Assembly (NCBI GenBank): GCA_951213105.1
Contig: OX578152.1
Span: 74,577,180 to 74,641,179 of the forward strand
DNA from: Amaurobius ferox
Lineage: Eukaryota > Arthropoda > Arachnida > Araneae > Amaurobiidae
Direction of reading: 5' to 3'
Length of the DNA stretch: 64,000 bases
The translations under genes and the position numbers were made by a program. Below the pieces are notes generated by a model. That model saw nothing but the letters and a program-made list of their open reading frames with translations. It did no database searches and was not told the DNA's origin. Shown in pieces: positions 1 to 10,642 of this stretch (position 1 is the stretch's first letter; each line of letters opens with the position of its first letter).

Positions 1-1011
1 GAATTTTGCCGCATTCTCACAATTTTCTGCAGCCTGGATAAGTTTCCGCATTAGTTGTTTCCTATACAATAACTTTACTGCTTGAATAATCCCTTTGTCT
101 AATGGCTGCACTTCACTCGTTAAATTAGGAGGCAAAAATTGTATTGTAATGTTTGACAACTTCAAGTCGACATGACATGTTGCATTGTCAATGAATAACA
201 AAATTTTTCTGTTTGCATGCTTCATTTTTTTATTGATCTCAGTCAACCAACCTGAAAATATTGCGGTAGTCATCCAGGCTTTCTTGTTATACTGCCATAT
301 TACAGGAAGGTTGTTTATTTTCACATTGCTGCTCTTAAATGCTCTAGGGTAGGCTGCCTTTCCTATTACTAAAGGCTTCAACTTTTCTCCTCGAGCGCTG
401 CAGCACAACAAGACTGTGATCCTCTCTTTAGACTTTTGCCCACCTCTGCATGTTTCACCTTTTTTCACCAATGAACGTGTAGGCAACAACCGATAAAAAA
501 GGCCAGTTTCATCAGCATTAAAAATATTTTCGTCGCCATACTCCAATGTTAGATTTGAAAGTTTACTTTTCCAGTCTTCTGCAACGTGGATGTTAGCACC
601 AGCTGATTCACCGCAAAGAACTTTAAAACTGATATTGTTTCGTTTCCGAAAGGACTCTAACCATCCGTTACTTGCAAAAAATGACTCCATTTTCAACTCT
701 GAAGCGATTTCTTTAGCCTTTTCCTGAAGAAGTGGGCCACTTATAGGGATGTTCTTGCCACGACAACATAGAAAAAATTGACGGACTTTTTCATTTAGGT
801 CATCATGTGGGGTTCTACAGATTCTTTTTCTTGTTCCAGAGCAGTTCAGTTCCCATGCATGTATGATATCAGATCTCTTATTGTTTATATTGGAAACAGT
901 AGATTTTGATATGCCGAACTCCTCTGCCTACTTTTTGCAGCTATCACCTTTGTCTAGGCGAATTATTTTTTTCTTTTCAATAGTTAGCTCAACTAATTTA
1001 CGTTTGCTCAT
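1..1011 (-). pseudogene. Tigger/pogo-family DDE transposase, 3' end beyond window
   Basis: Read on the minus strand from an ATG at 1011-1009, one frame stays open to the window edge except for a single TAG at 930-928 (codon 28). The N-terminus has the look of the CENP-B/Tigger helix-turn-helix, with a downstream GISKSTVSNI helix. A second DNA-binding segment and a DDE_1 catalytic core follow. All three catalytic aspartates are visible: NADETGLFYR (codon 167), FIDNATCH (codon 275) and VQPLDKGIIQ (codon 305), with 29 residues between the second and third. The family cuts and pastes DNA at TA targets in the nucleus. With one stop and otherwise intact codons this is a young, probably just-inactivated copy; readthrough or a sequencing error could also explain the stop. 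The C-terminus lies left of position 1. Confidence 0.9.
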
Positions 1012-1325
1012 TATTAAAAACTAATGTGCACGTCACTAAAATCACAGTCACCTTTCCAGAATGCACTAAGAAACAAATGTGAATTTTGAGGGTAGAGAAA
1101 CCTTTTTATTCAGAGGATGCAGAAATCTAATTGGACAAAGCAAAGATGGGGTAGGGAAGCTACAGATGTCCATTCTTCAAGTGTGTTGTTGTGTGTGTGT
1201 AACAAACTGATAACAAAAAGGTCGTGGGCTGTGGAATGGTGGGGAGGGACAGCCCTTTAGCAACAAAAAGAAAGAAATGTGAGCAGATAAGAGCTTCCTG
1301 AAAGTGATAACAACAAAGGAATACT

Positions 1326-1404
1326 TCTGGGGATCAACAACAAAAGATAATTCCTAGGGATAGAGTCTGGGGATCAACAACAAAAGATAATCCCTAGGGA
1401 TAGA
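1326..1404. repeat. Two-copy 40 bp tandem duplication in Tigger leader
   Basis: The 40 bp unit beginning TCTGGGGATCAACAACAAAA occurs at 1326-1365 and again at 1366-1404, with one or two differences. It lies between the transposase start and the terminal repeat of the Tigger element. Confidence 0.85.
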
Positions 1405-1513
1405 TAAGGAAGGTCAAAAGTGGTAGGTTACTTCCTTTATGCAAATGCCAATTTTAAGGAACTTGTCCAACTTAGCAATGTAAAGAGTGTCCAACTTTAC
1501 AGGTTTTACTGTA

Positions 1514-2360
1514 TATGATATCCATCTTGTTTCAAAATCGTGATTTTTTAAGTTCTTTTTAATTCATATTGAGTGTTGTATCCGTCGTAAAACTACTTTA
1601 TTTTTGCTTAAATTCTGTGCATCTACATACTGAAACAACGCAAATACAATATATTTGAGTTTAAATGATTATCCAAATTTGATTATTTCTACAATGAAGC
1701 CTATTTTTCACTTATGTAAAATGTAAACAGCAAAACATGTAGAATGAGTTGTATTAGAATTGCTGTATTTCAAAATAATTTAGTCCATGGAGTCTGCATG
1801 GCTGATATGAATGAAATATTAATTGGTTTTATAAAGAGAAGGACGATTTTTTTCGATGAAGTTTTAAGCATAGAGTTTAATTACTTGTAGCTCCATGGTC
1901 TTGTAATTTTTAAATAAAATAAATTATTATAGTATTGTGATGAATGGGAGAAAGTTATGAATGAAATCATGTTTTTATAGAGAGATCCAGGCGTGTTATT
2001 TTTTCTATGACGTCATTTGAATTAATTTCAGTTGTTTTCGATGAAGTTTTCAAATATAATAAATTATCGTAGTATTATGATAGTTTTAAAATATTACAGT
2101 GGAATGTATCGCATTTTAGAGATATTTAAACCAGGCAATTTATATTTCAATGCCGTCATTTGAATGAAGTTCATTTTTTTCAATGAAGGTTTAAGTTTTT
2201 AAATATAATAAATTAATGTAGTATTGCGATAAGTTTTAAAATATTACCGAGGAATGTATTGCATTTTCGACTTTTTTAAATAAAATTGCATTGAATGTGG
2301 AAAGTGTTTCATAAACAACGCTTTACGCATGATTGATCTTTCTTGTTGAATTTGTTTCTA
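1514..2360 (+). repeat. AB repeat, copy 1 (A part)
   Basis: This is a copy of an unnamed AT-rich dispersed repeat that also occurs at 2675-3198 plus 6418-6870 (opposite strand), 14447-14800, 15963-16330, 17473-18549 and 55010-56078. Landmarks are a TTTCTACAATGAAG block, TCGATGAAGTTTTAAG, GGAATGTATCGCATTTT and the end GCATGATTGATCTTTCTTG. In this copy the block from the GATGAAGTTTT motif to the GAATGTAT motif is itself duplicated (about 2035-2185 and 2186-2290). No coding capacity is seen. Confidence 0.7.
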
Positions 2361-3115
2361 CAGATTTTTAAACGAGTGAAATTTATTATTTCATTTAATG
2401 TGATAATTATCCGGGGTTTTTTACTTAAGAAAAGACAGTAACCTTTCCCAATATCAATAATAAACTCTATCACAAATACAGCTCGAACAATAATATGTAA
2501 GAATATGTACTTCCGGAAAATATTTGATTTCCTCCTTCAGTGCCTCAAACCTGGATCAGAACGCCTAAATGAGTGCATATTAAGCTGGGCAAACATAAAA
2601 TGGCTTAAAAGCAGATCCAATATAGTAGCGCCTTCTAGTGCGAAGAAACAGGAGTAGAACGAAATAAAAAGAAACAAGAAAGATCAATCATGCACAAAGG
2701 ATTGATTATGAAAAACTTTCCAACTTCAATGCAATTTTATATAAACATCTCTGAAATGCGATACATTCCTCGGTAATATTTTTAAAATTATCAGAACATT
2801 AATTTATTATATTTGAAAACTTCATCGAAGAAAATGAACTTCAGTCAAATGATGGCATTGAAATATAAATTGCCTTGTTTAAACATCTCTAAAATGCGAT
2901 ACATTCCTCGGTAATATTTTTTAAATTATCATAATACTACAATAATTTATTATATTTGAAAACTTCATCGAAAACGAATGAACTTTATTCAAATGACGTC
3001 ATCGAAATATAAAGCGCCTCTCTATAAAAGCAGCATTTCATTTATGACATTTTTCCAATCACTTCATTCATTACAATACTATAATAATTTATTTTATTTA
3101 AAAATTGGAAAAATT
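1905..3115. repeat. Long inverted repeat (foldback-like) built from two AB repeats
   Basis: The left arm, about 1905-2360, is the reverse complement of the right arm, about 2675-3115, with a spacer of roughly 310 bp. Matching blocks include TAAATAAAATAAATTATTAT at the outer end of the left arm and its complement near 3085-3105, plus the inner GCATGATTGATCTTTCTTG against CAAGAAAGATCAATCATGC. Both arms carry an internal tandem duplication. Either two AB repeats landed head to head, or this is a foldback-type element. The spacer 2361-2674 has no recognised content. Confidence 0.75.
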
Positions 3116-3198
3116 ATTATCTACCATATTTATTTTAAAATGTGAAACCTCCCTTACATATAAATAATTCAACTCTTGGAAAGATATTTATTATATAA

Positions 3199-6100
3199 CT
3201 AGCAGCATACCCGTTCTTCGTACGGAGTATATAATATAAAGAAACTTGAAATTCATAATCATGCCCAAATTCTTATAGTATACTAAATGACATGTTTAAT
3301 CAAAATATTCTGTTAAAATATTTAATATAATGCTCCTAAAAAGAAGTTTAAGAATTTCTGTTCTCGCTATATAAAATTATCTTCATGGACATATCTGAAG
3401 AATAAAACATCTTGGACCCCTTATGTAAGCAAATATAAAAAAAAATATGGAATTGAATCAATATATGCAAAATAAAAGCGTTAAAATTGTATGGGACCCG
3501 TTCTAATTATATACGCGAATATTAGACAATATAACCTGTATTAGTAGATTACATGTATAAATTGAAAATACCAATAAACCCGTAATCTTTAAATCTGAAG
3601 ACAGTCATTTATTCCAATATATGTCAAAATTAAAGTGCTAAAATTACATGGGAAGATATACACGTACTACTTATAATGTTCGATTATTAGTAGAAGATTA
3701 CCCGTTTTGCAATATGAATCACAAATGTTTTTTGGTAAAATACAACAGACGACGTAATAAATTGAATATATAATTAATCCCCTTAATCTTCATACCAGAA
3801 GACTGTACTTGATTCCAATATATATGCCAATATATGTCAAAATATATGTCAATATACCTGTACTACTTATATTCTCGTAGGTTAGAAGATATACCCGTGC
3901 ATTCCTAGAAGATTACTCGTACAACGTACAATATGCGTGTGTCAGCAATTTTTGCCGCAATAAAACAATGGCGTAATAACTTAAAAATATCAATAATCCC
4001 TGAATCAATAATTCCGGAAAATATCAATAATAATAATGTTTAAACCTGAAGAGTATAATTGATATTATCCAGTCCAAAATGAAATGGCAATGAAATTTAT
4101 TTTATATACATATCTTCATTATTCAAATCGGAAAGGATTTAATAAAAATCGTCTGCCGCATAAACACATTGGATTTAAATCCGTTGCTAAGCGACATGAT
4201 ATCATTTGCTTCAAATAAATTGGTAGAAAAAATATCGTCTAAATAATTATATTTCTATGGAACATTTGGCGACAGTTTCGTCAAATTAGCGACATTTTAA
4301 AAAATCGCCAAATTTATCGCCAAGTGGGACTGTAGAACTGACAGTTCCACTTTGCGACAAATTGACGAAATATCATCACAATACTATCCCCTAACAAAAA
4401 ACAATTAATATCATTTATGTAGCGTTATTTTATCAATTTCAAGATATTTTTATAGATTTGAAAACATTTTTATCAATTTAGTGACATTTTAAAAATTCGC
4501 TAAATGTATTACTAAGTAGGATGGTTGGTCTGACAGATAAATGCTAACCAAACATCATTTCAGTACTCTCTTCTAACAAAACAAAAAAAAATTTCATTGA
4601 TATGTAGAAGACCCAAGCCACACGACCAACCCGAAGGTTTATGGCAGCTGTTTGTGTGTCGTTTATATCAATTTGGCGACATTTCCGTCAATTTGGCAAA
4701 GTTTAAGAAAAGTTGTCAAATTAGCTAAATACGATATAAGCTTGAAAACTCTTTGCCAAAATAAATGAAATTGATGTACGCAATCAGCAATTAATATAAT
4801 TAAAAGAAAAATCAAACCGTCCATTCATAAGATATACTTTTATATCCATTTATCCATTTATTTATTATTTAAATCGAAAAAAAATAATAAAAACATTAAC
4901 AAACACATTTAATTTAATTGCGATGCCGAGCAACATGATATATCCTCCTAAAATGTTAAAATTTATTAACCACTATTAGCACACCCGTTATTCGTACGGA
5001 GTGTATAATTTAAAGAAACTTAAAGTTCGCAATCATGTGCAAATTCTGTTAAAATATTAAATTTATTGCTCCTAAAGAGAAGTTTAAGAATATATGTTCT
5101 CACTATGCAAAATTATCTTCACGATCAGATCTGAAGAATAAAACATCCTGCCCCCTTTTGTAAGCAAATTTACAGAAGAAAAATAGGAATTGAATGAATA
5201 TATGCAACCCCGTACTAATTATATTGTCGCAGATCCGAAAATATGCCAATGTGTTAGTAGAAGATTACCCGTATTACAATATGCGTCTCAAAAATATTTG
5301 CCAAAATAAAAGAGATGACGTAATAAATTGAAAACATCAATAATATCCGTACTCTTTATACCAGAAGGTCGTAATTGATTCCAATATATGCCAATATATA
5401 TCAAAACATATGTCAATATACCTGTACTACTTATATTCTCGTAGATTAAAAGATATACACGTGTATTTGTAGAAGATTCGTACAACATACAATATATGAG
5501 TTTAAACAATTTTTGTCATAATAAAATAATTGCATAATAACTTGAAAATATCAATAATCCTTGAATCAATAATCCCCGAAAATATTAATAATAATAATTT
5601 TTAAACCTGAAGACCGTAATTGATATTATCCAGTCAAAAATGCTATAAGAAAAATCAAATCGTTCTTTTCTAAAATATATTTTTATATCCATTTATTTAT
5701 TATTCAAATCGAAAAAATAATTATTAAAATTAACAGACAGATTTAATTTAATTGCCTTTCTGAGTAACATGATATAAGATAGAATCTTATAACATGTTAA
5801 ATATGTCATGTCTTATAACATAAACTGCGAAATTAAATAACAATTTTGATTTCTCTATACTTCTCATTGTTCCGTAAAAGCTTGTTTTAAATAAACCATG
5901 AACCATGGAGATAGATTTCCCCGTTAAATTATGTTTCAAACAATTCATGTTTTCAGAAAGTGACTAATTAACGCAAAAAATCTCCCATCAAACTCAGAGA
6001 TTAAATTTTAAGTTACTTTCAAACGATTTTCAAGCTTTTCGTTTGGATAAACCACGGAGTTAGGGAGTAGAACTCCTAGGAAAAAGTTCCGTTTTTCATT

Positions 6101-6417
6101 AATATCTCGACAACCTCAGGTCTTAGAAACTCGAAACTTGGACAAAATTTATGGGGGGATATTTCAAGGCTATTCACCAAATTTCATTAAATTCGGTTCA
6201 GCCGTTTTTCCGTGATGATGAGACAAACGAAAATTTCGTTTTTTACTAATTTCTCGAGAACCACTGGTCGTAGAAACTCAAAACACGGATATAATTTTAA
6301 GTGGGGCTATTTCTGAGCTACCCACAAAATTTCATCAAATTCGGTTCAGCCGTTCTCCCGTGATGGTGTGACAGACAGACAGACAGACAGACAGATTTTC
6401 ATTTTTATTAATATAGA
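3199..6417 (-). mobile_element. Non-autonomous Helitron-type element inserted between A and T
   Basis: On the minus strand the element begins TCTATATTAATAAAAATG (6417) and ends GGGTATGCTGCTAG (3199), giving the 5'-TC and 3'-CTRR ends of Helitrons. Just inside the 3' end a short CCGT/ACGG hairpin is visible. The flanks are A at 3198 and T at 6418, the Helitron target dinucleotide. Near the 5' end it carries a (GTCT)n run and a GGCTGAACCGAATTTGATG motif, as in Lep1-type insect Helitrons. The interior is partly duplicated: a second 3'-like end (TAGCACACCCGTTATTCGTA) starts near 4975, and the blocks at 3199-3900 and 4975-5500 align. There is no Rep/helicase frame, so it depends on an autonomous partner. 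Confidence 0.7.
4270..4760. repeat. Short TTTGGCGACATTT-type interspersed motif cluster
   Basis: Inside the Helitron's 3' half, motifs such as TTTGGCGACA, TTAGCGACATTTTAAAAA and their degenerate forms recur every few tens of bases. The same GTCAATTTGGCGA motif is the core repeat of the long hairpin-ended elements at 18.7-19.5, 27.8, 41.2-41.6 and 49.6 kb. This suggests that an old hairpin-ended element was absorbed here. Confidence 0.45.
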
Positions 6418-6870
6418 TATATCACTTTTTTCTTTCTGGAGGATATAGTAAGAAGTCAGAATTTAATTGAATTTGTTTTTCTTCCTATATTAAATAATTT
6501 TTATTTAAAAAACTACTTAACATATTTTACTGATTTTTTTTTATATATTTTATGGGATAATTTGAATATTTTCTAAAATTTTCGAAGCAATTTGTGAATT
6601 TTAAATTTGCTTAAAAAATGTTTGAAAAATTAGGTCCCATAGGGTTCAATGTATTTCATTTTTTCAACCAAGGTTCAATCTAAAACTAATTGAGTGATAT
6701 TATTCATTTATATTCCCATAGGTCCCACAGACCGTATGAAAAACATACTAAAATTTCATTTTGATAAAGTCATTTTTACGGCAGTTATTGTGCTAACGGA
6801 CAGACAGACAGACAGAATGAACAAAGTCATAAACACTTTTCAACTATGTTGTAAAGTGTTACAAATTTAG

Positions 6871-7075
6871 AAAATATGAACTTCAGAAGCAAATAAGAAA
6901 AAAAAAATGAAATAAAAGGCAGAGTATGTAAATTCAAGGTGTAGGAAAAGAGCAAGAAAGACAAACATTAAGATAATAAATTTCAGTAATCAAAATGATA
7001 AATTCCAGTAATCTGGTTAACGATTTATCAATAACAAACTATTTCTCCGAGGTATCACAAGAGTATATCTTATAA
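6871..7075. other. Unassigned AT-rich gap
   Basis: Between the end of the AB repeat and the tandem repeat I see only AT-rich sequence with the block ATAAATTTCAGTAATC followed by a near copy ATAAATTCCAGTAATC. No gene or known element is visible. Confidence 0.5.
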
Positions 7076-7525
7076 TAGTTTCTCTGTTTTGCTTTTTTTC
7101 TGCTCGTTGAGTTAATATATTCTTGCATTTTATCTATTTTATTCTTGTTTGCTTTTAAATTCATATTTCATTGACAAGAATATAACTAATTATAGCTTAC
7201 CTGTTCTGGTATTTTTCTGCACGCTGAGTTCACATACTGTTATATTTTATCTATTTTCTCTTGTTTGCTTTTAAGTTCATATTTCCTTGATAAGACATAT
7301 TATAGTTTCTCTGTTTTGCTTTTTTCTATACGTTGAGTTTACATACTCTTGAATTTGATCTATTTTTTATTGTTTGCTTTTAAGTTCATATTTCCTTGAC
7401 AAGACTATATCTAATTATAGTTTCTCTGTTTTGCAGTTTTTTCTGCACGTTGAGTTTACATACTCCATTTTATCTATTTTTTTTTTCTTGTTTGCTTTTA
7501 AGTTCATATTTCGCTGTCTTTCATT
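7076..7525. repeat. Four-copy tandem repeat, unit 110-125 bp
   Basis: Four pyrimidine-rich units start near 7076, 7191, 7301 and 7426. Each begins with TATAGTTTCTCTGTTTTGC or a close variant and continues through TGCACGTTGAGTTTACATAC and TTGTTTGCTTTTAAGTTCAT. Copies differ by small indels. The chance plus-strand frame at 7374-7607 is a product of this repeat. Confidence 0.85.
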
Positions 7526-7985
7526 TTTTTTCTCGTTTTACTTCCCTTTCGTCACACTAGGTGACGTTACTATATTGGGATCGGACGTTTACTCATTTTC
7601 TGTTTGACAGACTTAGTCTGCGCTCATTTGGACATTCTAATCCTGACTTCTTGTACTAATGATAGAGATTCAATGATTTCAGAAGCGTACATATGTTTAC
7701 TTATCGCTACAATTTTTACGTTGTGATTCAGTTTTATTATTTGTCACTTCCCCTGCCATACTCAGTATATTCAAAGCTTCGTATTTAGATTCATCTACAT
7801 ATTTTGTTCCAATATGATTGATTCGCGTTTAGGGTGATCCTTGAACACGTATCAAGCGTATTGGAATAATTACTCCTATGAATTTGCATATTTCTCCATT
7901 ATAGTCCAGATTATTGAGATTTTAATGCTTTTAAGTCGCTGTCTGTGGCAAAATTCAAGTTAATGACAAATTATTTTCATTTCAG
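7526..7985. other. Intron sequence before carboxypeptidase exon
   Basis: No repeat or exon is recognised in this stretch. It ends in a pyrimidine-rich tract and TTTCAG at 7980-7985, the 3' splice site of the next exon. Branch-point-like sequences are present but not diagnostic. Confidence 0.5.
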
Positions 7986-8070
7986 ACCCGAGTTGGGAAG
8001 ACTGGCGCAGCAGCTCTAGCTAAGAAGTACGGAACGCAGTACAGAGTGGGATCAATCGCTAACATCATAT
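7986..8070 (+). CDS. Carboxypeptidase A/B-like protein, penultimate exon
   Basis: This 85 bp exon is bounded by TTTCAG and GTAAGT. It reads 28 codons plus one base and joins in phase to the exon at 13265. It encodes a segment with GAAALAKKYGTQYRVGSI, which matches the alpha-helix and YGTxYxxGS segment just before the active-site loop of M14 metallocarboxypeptidases (about residues 220-247 of pancreatic carboxypeptidase A). These zinc enzymes remove C-terminal residues from peptides and in arthropods are mostly secreted digestive enzymes. Upstream exons, which would hold the zinc-binding HxxE and later H, the signal peptide and the propeptide, are not in the window, so secretion is an inference from the family. 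The next intron is about 5.2 kb. Confidence 0.9.
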
Positions 8071-8732
8071 GTAAGTATAATTACCTGAAATTAAAATTGA
8101 ATCAAAATCTTGAATGTACTACAAAAATTTGAAATGAATTACATGTAACAGAATCCATGAACTCTGTTTCACCCTAAATATACTCTTGTCAATGTGGAAT
8201 ATACGATATCTTCAATGGCAGCAAGGAAACTTTTCCATATGTTGCAATTTTGCGAAACTCTGTGAGAGAACTAACAAATTTTGATATTGTTACGATGCTA
8301 TCCTCTGGAATCGTGGGTATGCACTCAGGATAGACTCTCCGTAGATACTTCTGGTATCTCGTAGAATATTGATTATTTCGGAGGGTGCTTCTCGAACCTT
8401 CGCGAAGTCGTAAAATATCGCCAAATTGGCGATAACTCGCTAAATCTGGCAACCCTTTTTCGACCTTCGGCAATCTAACAACCCTAGTTGACGTCCTGGG
8501 AAAGGATGCCTGTACGGATGTTTCCTCCTTCAGGTAGTTGAAAGAGACGAAAGAAAATGCTGACTAATCATCTGAAGAGTACGAGCACCTTCCTTTGTCC
8601 TACTTGGACCCCAACTTTCTGCATGTCCGCTCCTTAGAGGATAGGACAGGAATTCCCGATCTACTGCCCAAGGACAGAATCCAGCCCATGGAAAAAGATT
8701 TATCCAGCCTGCGAACTCTTCCATTAAATATA
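8071..8732. other. Intron start with possible LTR fragment
   Basis: After the donor site there is plain AT-rich intron to about 8180. From 8288 the sequence starts TGTTACGATGC, a beginning typical of arthropod Gypsy LTRs, and its base composition rises in GC to about 8725. On the minus strand two adjacent frames (8189-8473 and 8530-8805) are open but I do not recognise them. I see no matching target duplication, so calling this an LTR remnant is only a suggestion. Confidence 0.3.
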
Positions 8733-9445
8733 CAGGGTGTATATAAACTGTTTTGACAAAATAAGAGGGGGTGATAGTACCCATCAAGACGAACAATATT
8801 TGCAATGAAGCCTAGGGTCGCATTCCACTCTAAGTGTCAGAATAGCGTAAAGTTAAATTTGAATTTTCAACAGTAAAAATAAGGAGAATTAACGTAATCA
8901 TACGTTGCACAATCCCATTTATTTACACCAGAGAAAGACTCAAAGTAGATGTTCAAAGTGACGGCCAAGGGTGCCGTTGCACAATTCACACCGGCGAATA
9001 AACGACTGCCGCACCCTCTCGAAGGCACCTGGTGTCTTGTTTATCCTGTCCGCTGCAACAACGATTCTCGCGACGAGATTTTCTACGGAGTCCACAGGTC
9101 TCGTACACCAATGATTTTATGTGCACCCAGAAGAAGAAGTCCAGTGGGTTGGGGTCCCGTGAGCATGGAGGCCAAACCACAGGTCCAGTACGTCCAATCC
9201 ATCGTCCAGGATATATGGCATTCAAGAAGTGCCGGATGACTAGAAGTGACGGTGATGTTCTGGAGATGTGATACTTCTCCGGCACGACAGCTATGTCGTC
9301 CGGAGTGGCTTGTTGGACGTGTTTCGAGGTTGCTCTTTTCTGGCACTCAGAGTGGAATGCGTCCCTAGGTTCCATACTAAATATTGTTCGTCTTGATGGG
9401 TACTATCACTCCTCCTATTTTTCAAAATAGTTTATATACACCCTG
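8733..9445 (-). mobile_element. Tc1/mariner-superfamily element with TA target duplication
   Basis: The ends are inverted: CAGGGTGTATATAAACT at 8733 and its complement ending CACCCTG at 9445. The match extends about 75 bp inward with a few differences, through TGATAGTACCCATCAAGACG. TA dinucleotides flank both ends (8731-8732 and 9446-9447). At 713 bp the element is far shorter than an autonomous copy, so most of the transposase has been deleted. It sits inside the carboxypeptidase intron. Confidence 0.85.
8986..9375 (-). pseudogene. Tc1/mariner (IS630-type) transposase C-terminal remnant
   Basis: The minus-strand frame contains YPGRWIGRTGPVVWPPCSRD, PNPLDFFFWVHIKSLVYE and a following basic tail. 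The RWIGRxGPxxWPxRSPDLxPLDFFLWGxxKSLVYE block is the conserved C-terminal part of an IS630/Tc1/mariner transposase group common in arthropods. The aspartate of the (S)RD..PLDFF block is the position of the third catalytic acidic residue. The N-terminal DNA-binding domain and first two catalytic residues are missing, so the copy is dead. A related, more decayed copy lies at 48560-49265. Confidence 0.75.
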
Positions 9446-9474
9446 TATAATGTATTGAAACCATTATTTAAAAA

Positions 9475-10258
9475 TCTGATGTGGGCAGCACATGACTTTC
9501 CCTGCAAACTTATATCCACGTTCTATTTATTTCAATTAAATGTAATTCACTTTTAATTCAATTTTCGTTCTCATTTGATAACTGGACTTATTTTCAAAGG
9601 TGGGGTGGAAAAATACGAAAAAAACTAATATATCTCGAGAACGGCTAGTCCTAGTGTAATGGGGTTGGTCTGATTATTTTCTTTGTTAAAAATTACGCCT
9701 TAAACAAGCATTTAATCGATATATTTGAGCATACGTAGCTTTTTAGTTTAGATTTTGGCAATTTTTGCGGGCCATTCTACAAAAAAAGTCAGGTTATATT
9801 TTTCTCAATCGTACCAAAATCTAATCAGCACCAGAGTGACCTATACGTGACTCATCTACCGAATTTTGTGAAATTCGGTCCATTAGTTTTTTAGCTAGAG
9901 TGGATACAAGATTTTGCGGGCCATTTCGCAAAAAAAGGCGGGTTCTTTTATTCCGAATCGTACCCAAAACTAATAAGCACCAGCCCCGCCCACAAGTGAC
10001 TTACCTACAAAATTTTGTGAAATTCGGTCTATTAGTTTTTTAGTTAGAGTGGATACAAAATCTGCACAGACAGACGGACACACAGACAGACAGACAGACG
10101 CACACACAGACACACACACAGACGTCACGCTAAAAATGGTTTATTCGTATTCTAGAGGTCTCGAAACGTGTAGATCCGTCGAAAACTCGAGTTGTGATTT
10201 TCGGCATGATTCCAATACTTTCCCTATACATTACCATGTATTGCAGGGAAAGTAAAAA
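9475..10258 (+). mobile_element. Hairpin-ended repeat (HER), short form
   Basis: This is a complete copy of the window's most abundant mobile repeat. It begins TCTGATGTGGGCAGCACATG and then ACTTTCCCTGCA. It ends with a hairpin whose stem is CTTTCCCT/AGGGAAAG and whose 3' arm reads TGCAGGGAAAGTAAAAA. The 5' ACTTTCCCTGCA and the 3' TGCAGGGAAAGT are exact complements. The middle contains GAACGGCTAGTCCTAGTGTA, two related blocks with TTCGGTCYATTAGTTTTT, and a GACA/CACA microsatellite (10070-10130). It has no coding frame. It lies in the carboxypeptidase intron in the sense direction. The ends suggest a Helitron/Helentron-like non-autonomous element; this class assignment is inference. Confidence 0.7.
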
Positions 10259-10605
10259 TGGAAATTAAATTAACTTAGTTCTAAACTTCAAAATTATATT
10301 TATTCGAAATTCTAAAATTCATTGTTATCAAAAAGTAACTGCACCGACAAGAAGAGTTTTGCAGAGAAAATAATAATGATTTCCATATTCAGAGACAGTT
10401 ACTTTTATATGACAGCAATTGTTCTTCAAGTTAAAACGTATGAAATTTAAAAATCGCTCAGTTTAACCGATGACCCCTTGGATAATTATTTTTAAACTTA
10501 TGCTTCAAATGAACTAAACAGGAGGCATCGGTGGTTAATATTGACCGGTATAGTGTTTCATTGTTTCTTAATGAAAAAAAAATTACATTTATTAATTGTT
10601 GTATA

Positions 10606-10634
10606 TTTCTCTCTCTCTCTCTCTCTCTCTCTTT
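10606..10634. repeat. (CT)n microsatellite
   Basis: An uninterrupted CT dinucleotide run of about 28 bp lies at the left edge of the possible LTR that follows. Confidence 0.95.
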
Positions 10635-10642
10635 CATATATA

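Larger units (their letters stand above)
1..1511 (-). mobile_element. Tigger/pogo DNA transposon (partial)
   Basis: The element holding the transposase extends to about 1511. There the minus strand begins with CAGTAAAACCTGTAAAGTTG, and a TA dinucleotide follows at 1512-1513 on the plus strand. CAGT termini and TA target sites are the rule for pogo/Tigger elements. Just inside the end the motif AAGTTGGACA occurs twice within about 30 bp, a likely transposase-binding repeat. The stretch 1012-1470 is the untranslated leader. The other end is outside the window, so the TIR pair and target duplication cannot be verified here. Confidence 0.75.
2675..6870 (-). repeat. AB repeat, copy 2, split by a Helitron
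   Basis: The A part (2675-3198) runs from CAAGAAAGATCAATCATGC to TTGGAAAGATATTTATTATA. Its continuation, the B part, resumes at 6418 with TTTTTTCTTTCTGGAGGATA and ends near GTTGTAAAGTGTTAC at 6870. In the uninterrupted copies at 17473-18549 the two parts are contiguous. B holds GACAGACAGACAGA followed by a conserved AACAAAGTCATAAACACTTT block. The gap between A and B is the 3199-6417 insertion. Confidence 0.75.

Noticed and set aside
9032..9271. Plus-strand frames across 8949-9271
   Set aside because: They are antisense to the Tc1/mariner transposase remnant on the minus strand.
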